Origin: Symsagittifera roscoffensis
Lineage: Eukaryota > Xenacoelomorpha > Acoela > Convolutidae
Assembly (NCBI RefSeq): GCF_963678635.1
Contig: NC_087066.1
Location: 33,175,301 to 33,239,300, forward strand
DNA: 64,000 nt
Direction: 5' to 3'
Below the pieces are notes generated by a model. It ran no database searches. It was given only the letters and a program-made list of their open reading frames with translations, and was not told where the DNA came from. This document shows positions 46,558-57,740 of the stretch, piece after piece. The translations under genes were made by a program, and so were the position numbers. Within the stretch, counting starts at the first letter, position 1. Every line of letters begins with the position of its first letter.

Positions 46558-47103
46558 TGAGACTGAAAAGAAAAAATTTTCTCCTCTGTTTTTCAGATGT
46601 CATTTTGTGACTTATTGGGTACTGTTTGAAAATAAACCCGAATTATTTGGTTTCAGGAGTTCAATTTTTGGGCTGGGCATTCAAGAGAAACGAACGAAAC
46701 TGAAGCATATAGTTGTGTTTTGAAAAGCGTTGTCAAGCCAGATTGTCCGCGCAGCCGGACAAAAGAGTCAAATGTTTTTGTGGATAGAAGTTTGTATCGA
46801 TAGCAAACGCATGTTCTTTTTACTCTCTCCGTTCACAGAAGGAACATAGATATTGTGAACATGGGTTTCGTGGCTGCAGTGTCTACAACATAAATTCAGC
46901 TAGCTCAGCTATTTGCAATTGTTTCACATCGCTCATCATCAGAGTGTAGATGTGTCTCTTCATATCAGATCCAGTACAGTCTTGGTCATTTTTCTGATAG
47001 TTTTCAATATAACAAGAGTCCAGCTGGTCATCGGAGCTCGATTTTTATTTTCCATTTTTGTTTTTTATACCGCAATTTTGTGCTCTATACGTTCCCGGGT
47101 TGA
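46558..47103. other. flank of E3r, no recognised gene
   Basis: An open frame at 46,913-47,209 is hydrophobic but overlaps the MITE and has no recognisable motif; not called as a gene. Confidence 0.5.
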
Positions 47104-47305
47104 CCGAAAAGGTTTATCATACAATTCTCAAAAATGGGAAATTTCTTGTCATACAATTCATACGTACAAAAAAATCTATGAAATCTCTGTAATAAACATT
47201 TTCCCATAAATGGAAATTGTATGACTAACGTTTTAGCCATAAATGTAAACTGTATGACTAAAAATTTGTCATTTACGAGAATTGTATGACAAAGAGTTTT
47301 CGGCA
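47104..47305. mobile_element. small inverted-repeat element (MITE-like)
   Basis: Left end CCGAAAAGGTTTATCATACA and right end TGTATGACAAAGAGTTTTCGG are inverted copies, and TCATACAATT / AATTGTATGA recur several times inside. About 200 bp, foldback type. Target duplication not clear. Confidence 0.55.
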
Positions 47306-50120
47306 ATTTTTTTTCAAATGCGGCCCAAATTACATTAAAACCATCTAAAAAGCCGTGTAATCTCCAAACAGAGAAGAAAAGCTGAGAAATTTTTTTTTTT
47401 TTTGAAGTTACAACCTCAATTTCTTAATTTTCTGCAGGAAAACTTCACAACTCTTTAGATAGCAGCAGGGTCCTAATCTGATCCTAAGGGGATAATACTG
47501 GAGAGGGGATTGCCTCAAAAAAATTTACCAGAACTTTCATTTTTTTTATAAAAAAACCTTCTCCGGGAACTATCCCCGGCAAACATAATCTGACTTATAA
47601 AGGTCAGATTTATGCTGCTTTCCGTCTAAACATCAACTGATGCATTTGCAGAGATACAAAGAATTTTGTTTTCATTGCAATTAGTGGCAAAAATGTTGAG
47701 GTTGCACAGTGTAGGATTGGTGACCCTTACAATTTGTTTGCCAAACTCAGACTTTGGCTGAGAGTTTTACCTTGAGAAAAGCATGCAGTGTAGTGAAGGT
47801 TACTGAGTAGTACGTAGCTCGGTATTGACGAATCAATAAGATAAGTAGAAAAGTAAGCAAACAGTTAAGTCCAAAATAAGTTTGAATCTCCAAAGATATA
47901 GTCCCTCCAATTGCTGATAACTCAGAGGAGAAAGTTAAGACAACCCCCCCCCCCAGATGGATACTACCGGGGCTAGCTTTATGGAACTCCTAGGGCGGAT
48001 ACTAGAGATGATTTGACCCGGGCATGCAAAAAGACACCTCAGACACCCCGCCCTTGAGTGATAACGGTTCCCGGAAGTGCAAATAGCCCTGTCAGAGTTC
48101 GGAAACTAGCGGTTGGAATGGAACCAAAAAAGAGTATCTTATGGAGCTACTTGAGAGAAGCCTAAATTTAGAACCCCAGACCCCCTGGACCCCTACTTCC
48201 TGTGCAAATAGTCCCCACCCCGACATCCGGGAGTCGTTTCTCGGCCCCCACTGAACGCAGGATGGTAGAATTGTGAGATATCATAGGTAGTGTTATCATG
48301 TGTTGCGACATCATGTGTTATAATTTGAGCCAAATCCAGCGGTTGAACCGGAAGTTATCAGCACTTTGGAAAACCACCCCATAAACCGGAAATAGGCAAT
48401 TTGCGCGAAATAATGAGCAGGGGTATATTGATTTTACGGCGGCATTAGACACTACAACTTATCTCCGAAGAAGTACCTCTCCTGTTTAAAACCCCTCCGA
48501 TGGCTCATTCCGGTGTTAATAACCTTTTCCCGGGAGGAGTGATAATGGACAATATAAATGAGGTAACTTGGGAAGTATTAACGGGATATGGATAAACTTG
48601 GTGGGTAGGACCCCTATGGGATTGTAAACCTGAATGTGAAAAAAAAACCCCGAGTGACCCCGGAGTGACATTTAAATGACCTTTGGGCGATTAGGACTAA
48701 AATTGCATGGAAAACCCTGGGATTAACATCGGAAAATGGCGTGTTCCTTCGACTCCAACCCTTGGGAATGAGAATTGGTCACCATTCTTATAATTGAAGC
48801 AGAAGCCAGAAGAGATATAATTTTAAATTATATCATTGAAATAGGTGATTCTAATTAAAAATGGACTTGGCTAACATTGATTTCAAGTTAGCTTGGCGAA
48901 TGCGCTATTAATATACATTCAATCTGACTAAAGAAACGTAGTCTCAAAGGAAATTGACAGTAACAGAAGCATAGCCTGAGAAGTAGGACTCCTAAAAACA
49001 TGAATATACGAGATATTTACCCAGCTCACCGGAGATGGCTTTTTAGCCCAATTTGGCCCCGAGTAAGCGATTTACGTTCACCTGATAGCTAGAATGTCGG
49101 GGTTTGATATGGTATAGATCGAAATTTTAGATGCTTGGAATGAAGTAGTGACCCATGAAAAGGGTCTTTCCCTGCCCTCGGCAGGTCGGGACATGAATGG
49201 GATAATTAAATTAAAACCTTGGGAGATTGGTTAATTAAACATAATTCGGTTTGCAGGTGAAGTTGGACTCGATGTTTGCAACATTTAGTTAGAGATATCA
49301 GTAATGAACTTAGAAATCAAGACTAGTGTCGTCAGAGGAAGAATTGAATAAAGACCTTGCGAAATGGGTACCAAAGTAAAGGTCAGGATTTGTAGGGATG
49401 ACATAACTCTAACTATAACTGAAACTCAAATTGACCAACAATATAGAGAATAGCAAGCAGCCTACCCTTAGGCAAAACAAAATTAGCTACGAGTGAGATT
49501 AATTGGTTCTCAGTTAATTAGAGAACAGATAGCGAAACTCAAGTCCAGTTGGTTCTCTGAGTTAGAGAATCAGAAATTGTGAAGGTAAAGAGATCAGTCA
49601 AAGTACCTCGAAGGAATAGTGATCCTTATTGACACTATTAATTTTAGCAGGTCAGACTGAGTGATTGTATGGAATAACTCTGTGTAATTCGTTAATTAGG
49701 ATTTTCTAGAGAAAAGAGAATTGTTAGCTAAGTCAGTTGGGATTTGAATTGCAATTAGGCAATGGTGTTGATTGATCGCGGACTCGTTTCTTCTGGTTAG
49801 ATTACTAGAATAAATTCCGGCCGCATAGAGCCTTATGTATTTGGACCAATAGTAAACTAAATTTAATTACTACTGGAAAATCTTGCGATCAATGAGAGTG
49901 GGCGTGACAGCATAAAAAGGGGCTAGTAACAGAATATAGTACAGAATAGTTGCCACCAACTTAACCTTTTCGGGATTGTGGATAGTAGTAAATTTTGGTT
50001 GCCCGGCTGAAATCATTACCAAAGGGACTGTTTTGCGGTGCCGTTAAGTTAGAGTGTGTGAACGGACTTAGAGAAGCAATCCTGGAAATCTACACACAGT
50101 TTTTTTTGCTTCGTTGTCAG
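47306..50120. other. long stretch without recognised gene, with a GC-richer block
   Basis: 47,930-48,790 is visibly GC-richer, begins with a C-run and contains CCCGGAAGTGCAAATAG, CCCCAGACCCCCTGGACCCC and similar; no ORF of length. It may be an unidentified repeat family. 48,800-50,120 has short direct motifs such as GGTTCTC.GAGTTAGAGAA near 49,510 and 49,550 but no gene. Confidence 0.5.
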
Positions 50121-50549
50121 TTTTGCCAACTTGAGTTCTTCGTGGAAGCGGGATCTTGGAACGTATCTCGGACCTATTACGCTTGATAAGCGAATCACAT
50201 CAGTTAGAAAATCCTCAGTCCTTAAATCATTCATTTCGTGTTGAGCGCATATGTAAGTTGTATAACAAAATCGTAGACTTGGATTAAGTCAGGTTTTGTG
50301 TAACGATTTCAAAGGGGATGCAAGAGTTCTAAAATTGTTCTGCGCGGCATCGTCGGATTTTTGCTCAAGGTTTTGAAATAGATGGAGATGTATAAAAATA
50401 GCGCGCCAGTTTTTTCTTCTAGTAGGCGGTCATCAAGGATACTGGCTCGCCAATTTCAACAGTTTTCGACTTATTCTCCAGAATTCGATGAAATTGAAAC
50501 TGCAGTTGGAGTTGGTGCCGCCGTATACAGTCCCATAAACTATAACTGA
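50121..50549 (+). CDS. candidate exon-intron-exon of an unknown host gene
   Basis: Exon 50,121-50,252 after TTCGTTGTCAG; donor GTAAGTT at 50,253; acceptor TTTTTTCTTCTAG ending 50,422; exon 50,423-50,549. A 170-bp intron with near-consensus borders. Across this junction one frame is open to a TAA at about 50,537 (GGHQGYWLANFNSF). The other attractive frame (SSSWKRDLGTYLG, then RRSSRILARQFQQF to TGA 50,547) has a TGA just before the donor. No family recognised; it may be a pseudogene. Confidence 0.3.
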
Positions 50550-50960
50550 AGATAAAAACAGTTCCGAGTTATCATTAGATTCAAAAACACTTCAAGTTTC
50601 CTAGAAATACAGGTTCCAGAGGCAAGATGTTTGTAAAGTTTGATATTTACAGTGGAAGAAATGACTCTTGAAAGTTAATTGTTTTTTTTTAAACGACTAA
50701 ATTGAAATTATTTTACTTGTAACTGGAAATTTTTTTGTTTGCATTCTAACTTCGCTTGCAGTATTTTTGTTTTAAATACTGCATTAGGTAGGTTCGGTTT
50801 TACTTTTCTTCTTTTTTTGCGAACAAATTTCAAGTTTGCAAGAAAATTGCATAAAATCACCAAAAAAATTTTTCCTTACGTGATGACTAAGTTATCCCGA
50901 TGATTATATCCACTCTTTGATCTGTTTTGATTTTGTTTTTTATCGCTCAACTACTAAAAA

Positions 50961-52151
50961 GGCGGATCAACCATACAATACCCCCCCCCAAATCGAATTA
51001 GGGGGAAAATGTACGGTTGGTAGAATATCTTTCCCAATTTTCTCGTACGCTGAGGTAATTTCAACCAACCAGAACGCGATGTTTGCCCGCTCAAATTTTG
51101 AAAATTTGTGAATCATATTTCCCGTTCAACTATTCAATTAACCGAAAGGAATAATTTTGACGACGAAATTTTGCCTTGCCTACGTAATAACGAGCTTTAT
51201 ATTCAAAAAATGAAGCATTTAGGACTGATTGCTCGCTCAAAATCCTGTAGCAATTGTAACAAAGAGCTTTTTGGACAACATACAAAGAAGCTAAGGATGA
51301 CTATACTAGGAAATGCCAAAACTGAATTCGTTCGAGCTTTAGAAACACTATTTCAAATCGAAACGGCAGTTTTTTTAACTCCAATTTTTGCCTACTTGGT
51401 TACTTGTTATTTATCTCTGGTCCATACAGACATGCAACAAGCCAGTGCAATTACAAACTGAACTCAACGAAAAGATAATTAAGATTGCCATAGCAAGTTT
51501 TCCAGAAGTTCGTGCGAAATAGCTGAAAAAAACACCCTACTCGGCCTGGAGAACCGGGAGTTATTGTACAAACTGACGAAAGTTGTTTTTCCCACAACCT
51601 GAAAAATCACCGTGGTCCAGTCCCACAGGAATCCAATATGGGTCTTTGATATTGTTGACACAAGTATTCGCTATGCTCGGCTAGATGGAATAGTGGAACG
51701 CCGGGATACTGATACTCTACGTCCAAATATTTTAGCCGTAGTTCAGCCCGGGTCGGTTGTACATTCAGACGAATGGACTGCATACAACGCAATTTTCAGG
51801 GCAGAAGTTAGCCATATGACTTTGAATCACTCAGTAAATTTTTTGGAACCCTGGACCGGCCTGCTTAATCAAATTGTTGAATCATATTGAAATCAGAAAG
51901 TTCCGATTAAAAAAATGACTGGATGTCACAGAACTTTTTCTACTTTGGTATCTTCTATAATTTATGTGGCGTGATCAGTATGGACGTAATAACAACTGCT
52001 TTGATATTATCTGTAATCATATCACTGATTTTTAAGCTGTTTGAATTGTAATTTATTATTTGCCAATTTGCCATTGAACTGTTTTATTTGCTGGGGGGAT
52101 TCTACGGTTGGTGCATTAGGAGGGGGGAGAGACTGTATGGTTGATCCGATT
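50961..52151 (+). mobile_element. Merlin-like DNA transposon remnant
   Basis: Inverted ends: GCGGATCAACCATACAATAC plus C-run at 50,961 and G-run plus CTGTATGGTTGATCCG ending 52,149. They enclose a Merlin/IS1016-type transposase relic. The left end also carries GTACGGTTGGTAGAAT (51,011), resembling the palindromic element at the right end. Exact borders and target duplication are uncertain. Confidence 0.6.
51108..51950 (+). pseudogene. Merlin/ISXO2-like DDE transposase, frameshifted
   Basis: N-terminal piece 51,108-51,461 with a Cys pair (KSCSNCNKEL). First catalytic region TDESCFSHNL near 51,575 in a different frame. Then 51,612-51,890 with WVFDIVDTS, PGSVVHSDEWTAYN (second Asp) and EPWTGLLNQIVESYW (final acidic residue), the diagnostic order of the IS1595/ISXO2 and Merlin catalytic domain. 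Two or more frameshifts make it inactive. Confidence 0.85.
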
Positions 52152-52280
52152 GTAGAATGCAAATTTTTTTTTACCAAGAAATTGCATAAATTTTTTCCAA
52201 GAAGTAGACCCTTTTAACTGAGAGAAGCCCAGAGAAGCCCCCCCTCCTAATGCACCAACCGTAGAATTCCCCCCCCCCCC
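52093..52280. mobile_element. palindromic MITE-like element
   Basis: Arms 52,093-52,127 and 52,241-52,280: G-run, ATTCTACGGTTGGTGCATTA, GGAGGGGGG against its inverse. About 188 bp, overlapping the right end of the Merlin relic, so possibly a nested derivative of the same transposon. Confidence 0.65.
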
Positions 52281-52407
52281 ATAGTCATAGGTTCGGTTTT
52301 ACTTTTCATCCTTTTTGCAAACAAATTTAAAGATTGCAAAAAACTGCCGGAAAACGCCAAAAACTTTGTCCTCACGTCTGATGACTAAGTTATCCCAATG
52401 ATCATTT

Positions 52408-52818
52408 TGGAACCTGATCTAAATTACCTTTTATTATTGGATAAATTAGATATTTTATCACTATAAAATATTTAATATTAATCCATCATATTCCATAAAA
52501 CTAACAAACCACTTATTTGTAAGTGCTGAAATTACTTGTAATTTCAGCACCAGAGAGATTTGAATTTAACTTAGAAACTAGTTACCTCTCCAAGAGAACT
52601 TCAGCAGTCGCAATAAGCCAGTATACTCTAGATCTATTGAGCCTAGCAGAGACTAGTTAAACACCCTTTACTAGTAGATATAAGAGTAAGATTAGGATCG
52701 GTATTAGACTAAGAAGTAACACGAATCTATCCGGCCGAAAATAAGATAGCGTGACGAGCAGATGGTGTACCCTATCCGAAATTACTCTATGAGTTAACCA
52801 AAACAACTTAACTCATCT
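52408..52818 (+). mobile_element. 5' LTR of E4 (411 bp)
   Basis: Begins TGGAACC directly after flanking DNA. Hairpin 52,523-52,550, CCAGTATACTCTAGATCTATTGAG near 52,620, GATAGCGTGACGAGCAGA near 52,744. Ends before the candidate primer-binding site at 52,819. Same length and order as E3r. Confidence 0.75.
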
Positions 52819-52836
52819 GGTGCGACCATAAGTCTC
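52819..52836 (+). promoter_or_regulatory. candidate primer-binding site of E4
   Basis: TGGTGCGACCATAAGTCT begins with TGG as required to pair with a tRNA CCA end. It is conserved in E3r and positioned right after the LTR; E2 has a degraded version. The matching tRNA was not identified. Confidence 0.4.
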
Positions 52837-54065
52837 AAATAAAGACCTTAATAGTTTAGAACTAACCAAAAATAGATTAGAAAATAGACAAAACATTTTC
52901 AAAATGTTAAACGACAATAACTTAATTGAAATCTCTCTACGACTCATTAGATCAGAGCCGCTATTCCGCACAATACGAGAACTACCCGGTATTGGAAAAA
53001 GACCTCGGACAAGAGACGACATACGACTACGTAGAAACTTACCATTTAGTTTCATGGTCGTACGGCAAAAGCCAACACAAACTTTTATATTCAGATTCTT
53101 ACTAGCAATAAATTTAGATTTTCATTTGCAAACAGAAAATTTTTGAAGGAAATCTTCAATGATTATTTCAGGCGCTAGGTAAAGTTACTAATAAACAATA
53201 ACGATTGAAAAAAAAATCTCAAATTGTTCCCTCCAATTCTGCAGTAATATATAAAACAAATTTGAAAAAATATATATTTATTGAAAATAAAAACAAAAAT
53301 TAGTAGCATGACAATAAGTTGTTAGTATATATAAATCATCCTGCTGTTCCAGCTTCATCACCTAAACAAAACAGCAATCATAAATCAACTAATATAATCA
53401 AAAACTAAAACCTTCTACCAAATAAATTTAAACTATTTCAAACTTAATTTTATTTAATCCTAATTCAGATCATCAAGGCTTTCCTCGGATCTAAAGCAAT
53501 TTTCATCTTATAAATTTTAAATTCTGATCATCAAGGCTTATCCTTGGATCAAAAAGAACAACTTTGTTCTCACCCACCCACTTATCAAGTGTCTAACGAC
53601 CTCAAACGTCGATTCACTACCCAACCTTTTCAAAAGACCCAGGACTAATAGAAATTTTTTAATCACACTAACCATTCAAATTAGGCTAAACAGTGAAGAA
53701 CTTCGTTTATTGATCCTTCACTTGAACCCTCCTCTTACCTGACCCAGGATAAATCATAAACTTAGTAAGTTTAAAATAGTATCTAACGAACTACTTGCGT
53801 TCTAATTATACCTGAATCTTGTGGATCGATTTACTATTCCCTCACCCTTGAACACAATCACTACCCCTAAGTAAGATTAAGTAAGTTAACACCTTAACTC
53901 AGACTAGCCACGAGAAAGTAAAAAAAATTCTTCGGAATCGATATACTTTTCTCTCCAACCCTGAACAAAAAGACCCAGGTTAAGCTAACCAAAAAATCGT
54001 AAGGACTAACAGTCTAGGAAAATTAAAATCACCAATAACTTCTTGCATCCCTCATCCTAAACCTT
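52837..54065 (+). other. leader of E4
   Basis: Long untranslated leader, about 1.2 kb. Two GATCATCAAGGCTT.TCC..GGATC repeats (53,469 and 53,527) that can fold as short hairpins, and three GACCCAGG motifs (near 53,636, 53,751 and 53,963). Homologous in E3r and partly E2. May contain packaging or splice-donor signals. Confidence 0.6.
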
Positions 54066-54529
54066 ATGTCATTGAAAAATTTAGAAAAGCCAACAAACAA
54101 TCGTACTACACAATTGTGAAATAGACAACCAAAAATACGATCTTGTAATAACCCCGCATACACAAACAGTTGGATACATTCGAACAAAACGACAAACAAT
54201 AAAAAGAAAAATTATTAGTAAATAAAGACAGATAGCACAAAAAAGATTTTGAAAAAATAGAAATGCATTCTCCGAATCAGAAGCCAGTAGTCTAGACGCA
54301 CTATACAATTTAAAAGAATCAGTAAATAAAAATTGCCCAATCCATGATCAGTTATATTTTTCCGACTCAGAAACAACCTCAAACTCATCAAAAAGAGGAA
54401 AAAGAAGAATAAAAAAGATATATAAATACAAACCAGTACATCTATACAATTGGAATCAACTAATTAGACATATTGATAATTATATATTAACAGTCATCAA
54501 ACGAAAAAATGAGCAACACTCAACGTGAC
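54066..54529 (+). pseudogene. ORF0 of E4, upstream of gag
   Basis: Same basic protein as E3r 44,493-44,963: VITPHTQTVGYIRTKR, SLDALYNLKESVNKN, SSKRGKRRIKK, PVHLYNWNQLIRHIDNY. Lesions here are a one-base insertion near the start, a TAA near 54,223 and a TGA near 54,250. E3r has sense codons at those sites, while E4 is intact where E3r is broken. The frame overlaps the gag ATG at 54,509 and ends TGA just inside gag. No recognised family. Confidence 0.55.
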
Positions 54530-57095
54530 GAAAGTCCAGACGAAGAAGCAGTTTTTCCCTTTGTTATAAATTCACTCAGTGATAGAGGACAAACACGATT
54601 TTGCAAAAATTTACTCGTAAATTTGTTTGAACCAGAATCAGTCTATGCAAATCAGAATTCCCAGAAGTAAAAATCAAAAGACAAATTATAGAACACTATT
54701 TGAAAGACATATATAGCCTAACACAACAATACGGAATCTACACCATGGAAATCAGAACACCAAGAACACTTCATGGTAAATACGTTATCCAAACAGACGA
54801 TATTGCTTTAGAGTTTTCAAAAGTATTCACAGAATATATCAAAAGCATACAATATAAAAATTCACAGAGAGCAAACTCAATATTCACCAACGAAGTTTTT
54901 GCAATAAATATATAGTTATATATCTATATTAGAAAAAACAGAAGCTCAAAGTACATCACCAGTCCAAACATCAAAACATACAAAAGTAAGAAACGAAATC
55001 GTTGCATTTTCAACATTTTTAAACGCAATCTGTGAAAATTTTACCAATAATGATGTCTCACAAAACACCAAACATGATTTACAAAAAATACTAGCATAGT
55101 TTACATTTGATTATTTTGTACATAATATCGACTTAATTGAACAAGCAAGAAAAACCTTTAGACTCCAGAGTACCAATGACGACACTGTCATTGCAGAACA
55201 ATCAGATTACGTTTGGGACACTGAATGGTCTCATCCAGCATTTTTCAATTTTCCAGTGGATATCTCAAGTCAAGCAATAAATACAATATCTTTTCACAAA
55301 GATTATGTAAAAGTAATACAACTAACGATTGACGCAACACCTTCAAATTATAATACATTTTTACCTGATACACGAAATAACAGCTTAAATTCAACAATTA
55401 TACATAATGAAAGTCTCAATGGAACTAGAAATCTTACACAGCAAGATATTCAATTCATCACATTTCAAAAACGAAGAAATAGTTCAAACAACAGTAACAA
55501 CTACACAACAAGGTATCTCATTAATACGTCCAAACCTCTCAACACCGAAAAATATAAATACAACACTACCACAAGTAACCTTACAATCGACCGTTAAACC
55601 TTCGGTTGCTCCAAAATATTCACATATGGACTATCAGACGTATAGACCAACGACAAAACCATCAAAAACACGAAAAACGTTCACAAGAAACACTTTTGCA
55701 GAACACAACTATAATTATGTACATCAGTCAAAAACAAATCAACCCCCCCCCCCCCCCAAAAAAAAATATGCAAAACCTAAACCACGTATGTTCTCATCAT
55801 TGGAATCTTCCAAATACATCGACCAATTCAGTAAATTTCCCAGATAATCCACACCCTCCACAGGATCATAGTGAAAATTACCCATTTTTTCAACAAAATA
55901 GGAATAAACAACAAACACCTTATTACACAAATTACCTATCATCTGATGATGGTGATTATCATCAACCAGAAGTTTTTGCACCATATACACAAGAATATCG
56001 CACACAAAGATCGCGACCATCTCAACCATCCCAAAACATGAAGATTTACCCACGAAGTTCAGCAGATATGCAGAATCAACAACCAATGCATATACAAAAC
56101 CCAATTAACGTACAATCTTTTAAACCTATAAAATCACAAAACCCAATGACTATGCATTCTTACCAACCAACTCAATTGCAAAACGAAATACCGCTAGCAT
56201 ATTACCTCCAGCAACATGAAATAACTAAAAATATACTTACAAACGCCGCAGAGTCACTCCAAATGAAGATGAATCCATATTTAATGGGAGGATCGTCAAT
56301 AACATCCAATAAACCATTAATGGTATTCACAGGAACAGACCCTGAATACTCAGTAGAAGATTACCTAAACGCAGTCACAGCAATTTTAATTTTAAATATA
56401 GGACGCGAACCAATTAATACGCCACTCCTCAAAATTGGATACATAGACGCACAGCGTTAATACAAACAACACTAGATGGCGCAGCCCAAAAAAGGTTTTC
56501 AGTACTACCTATAGACATAAAATCAGATTGGAAAAGATTCACACAAGAATTTTCAAAATTGTTTGATTCTGAAAAAAACTAACAACATCAAAAAGTTTTA
56601 TGCAACGAAATTCGCAGATTACCAAATGAAACAATTAAACAATTAGCAGTTCGAACCGAAACATTAGTTCGAAAAGCATATTCTTTCAATACACATGATT
56701 ACAAAAACACAAAAATGACAGAAATTTTAATGATGATCTTAACACCTCAATTAAGGAAAATAGCTATTAAAAAGAGAGCATCTCATCCTTCCTCATTTCG
56801 AGAACGAGATTTAGCTTTTAGAAAATTAGTAGATAAACTAGAACAAGCAGAAATCACAATGAAGATTGAAGAAACAGAAAATCTAAAACTACAGTATGTT
56901 AATCGGATCGAAACAAATACTACACATATAAATAACATACAAGGATCAGATACAGACCTGATTGAAAAAATCACTGAAATATTGAACATCTATGAAAGGA
57001 ATTCAAACTTTAAAGGCAAACCATCTTTCAAAAAATGGTGTAATTATTGCCGACGATACGGACACAGTATTGCCGAATGTAGACAAAAACAATAA
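54509..57095 (+). pseudogene. gag-like: gag of E4
   Basis: ATG at 54,509. Readable parts: 54,700-54,915; 55,256-55,460; 55,460-55,740; then after a C15A9 tract (55,743-55,766) a Gln/Asn/Pro-rich domain 55,770-56,290 with short repeats (NPM..HSYQP); capsid-like part 56,290-57,000; CCHC knuckle CNYCRRYGHSIAEC at about 57,039-57,080. At least four frame disruptions. The zinc knuckle and capsid motifs show Ty3/Gypsy-type Gag. Confidence 0.75.
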
Positions 57096-57114
57096 GACCA
57101 TCAAAATAAACCTC

Positions 57115-57740
57115 AAAAAAACAAATAACCAATACATGAAAAAAGATCAAAACCTACCAAACAAGAATATATATAGTAATAAAAGCTCTAGAAAACCACT
57201 TCCAGGCAACTCAAATTATTCAAGAAGTCAATCACCATATAACTCCAGTTATAGAGGTAGATCGCCCGAACAAAGAAATTCACGAAATTTCTCACAAAAT
57301 AGATATAGTCGATCGAATAGTCAAAATAACAAAATAGAAATAACTATTCACGATCGAATTCAAACACAACAGAAATTATTTCTGCATCCAGTTCCCATTC
57401 AAACCCAAGGAATAGACACTATTCCAACAATAGATCACGAAATTCATCATATAACAGAAATAGAAACTATTCAAACAATAGGAATAGAAGTTATTCTAAC
57501 AATCGAAATCAAAACTATCGAAACAACAGATCAAGGAATAACTCATATAATAGATCAAATAATCAAAGATCAAATGAAAACAGATCACAAAATAATTCAC
57601 AAAATTGAAACTCAAGCTACAGCAATAGATACAGAAACTATTCCCAGTCACCCTATAGGAATAATAATCGTTACCCCGATTCTAAACATCGATACAGAAG
57701 TAACACACCAAATCATCAAAGACACATCTACCAAGTGCAA
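57115..57740 (+). pseudogene. basic Asn/Ser/Arg domain of E4, frameshifted
   Basis: First part SSYRGRSPEQRNSRNF matches E3r. A one-base loss near 57,345 then throws it into an Ile/Thr-rich frame until 57,735, where the original frame resumes. In E3r the whole domain is open. Confidence 0.65.

Larger units (their letters stand above)
50790..52405. repeat. 115-bp direct repeats flanking the Merlin region
   Basis: 50,790-50,905 and 52,289-52,405 match (AGGTTCGGTTTTACTTTTC at the start, GATGACTAAGTTATCCC at the end). E4 begins only three bases after the second copy. Confidence 0.75.

Noticed and set aside
46913-47209. Hydrophobic 98-codon frame
   Set aside because: It runs into the inverted-repeat MITE and has no homologous support.
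52819-52836. Assignment of the primer tRNA
   Set aside because: TGGTGCGACC has the right position, but I could not match it confidently to a specific tRNA 3' end without a search.
54081-54308. Minus-strand hydrophobic frame upstream of gag, also on the plus strand at 44,638-44,997
   Set aside because: Antisense of ORF0. The sense frame has basic, nuclear-localisation-like content and lesion-complementary conservation, so the antisense was not chosen.
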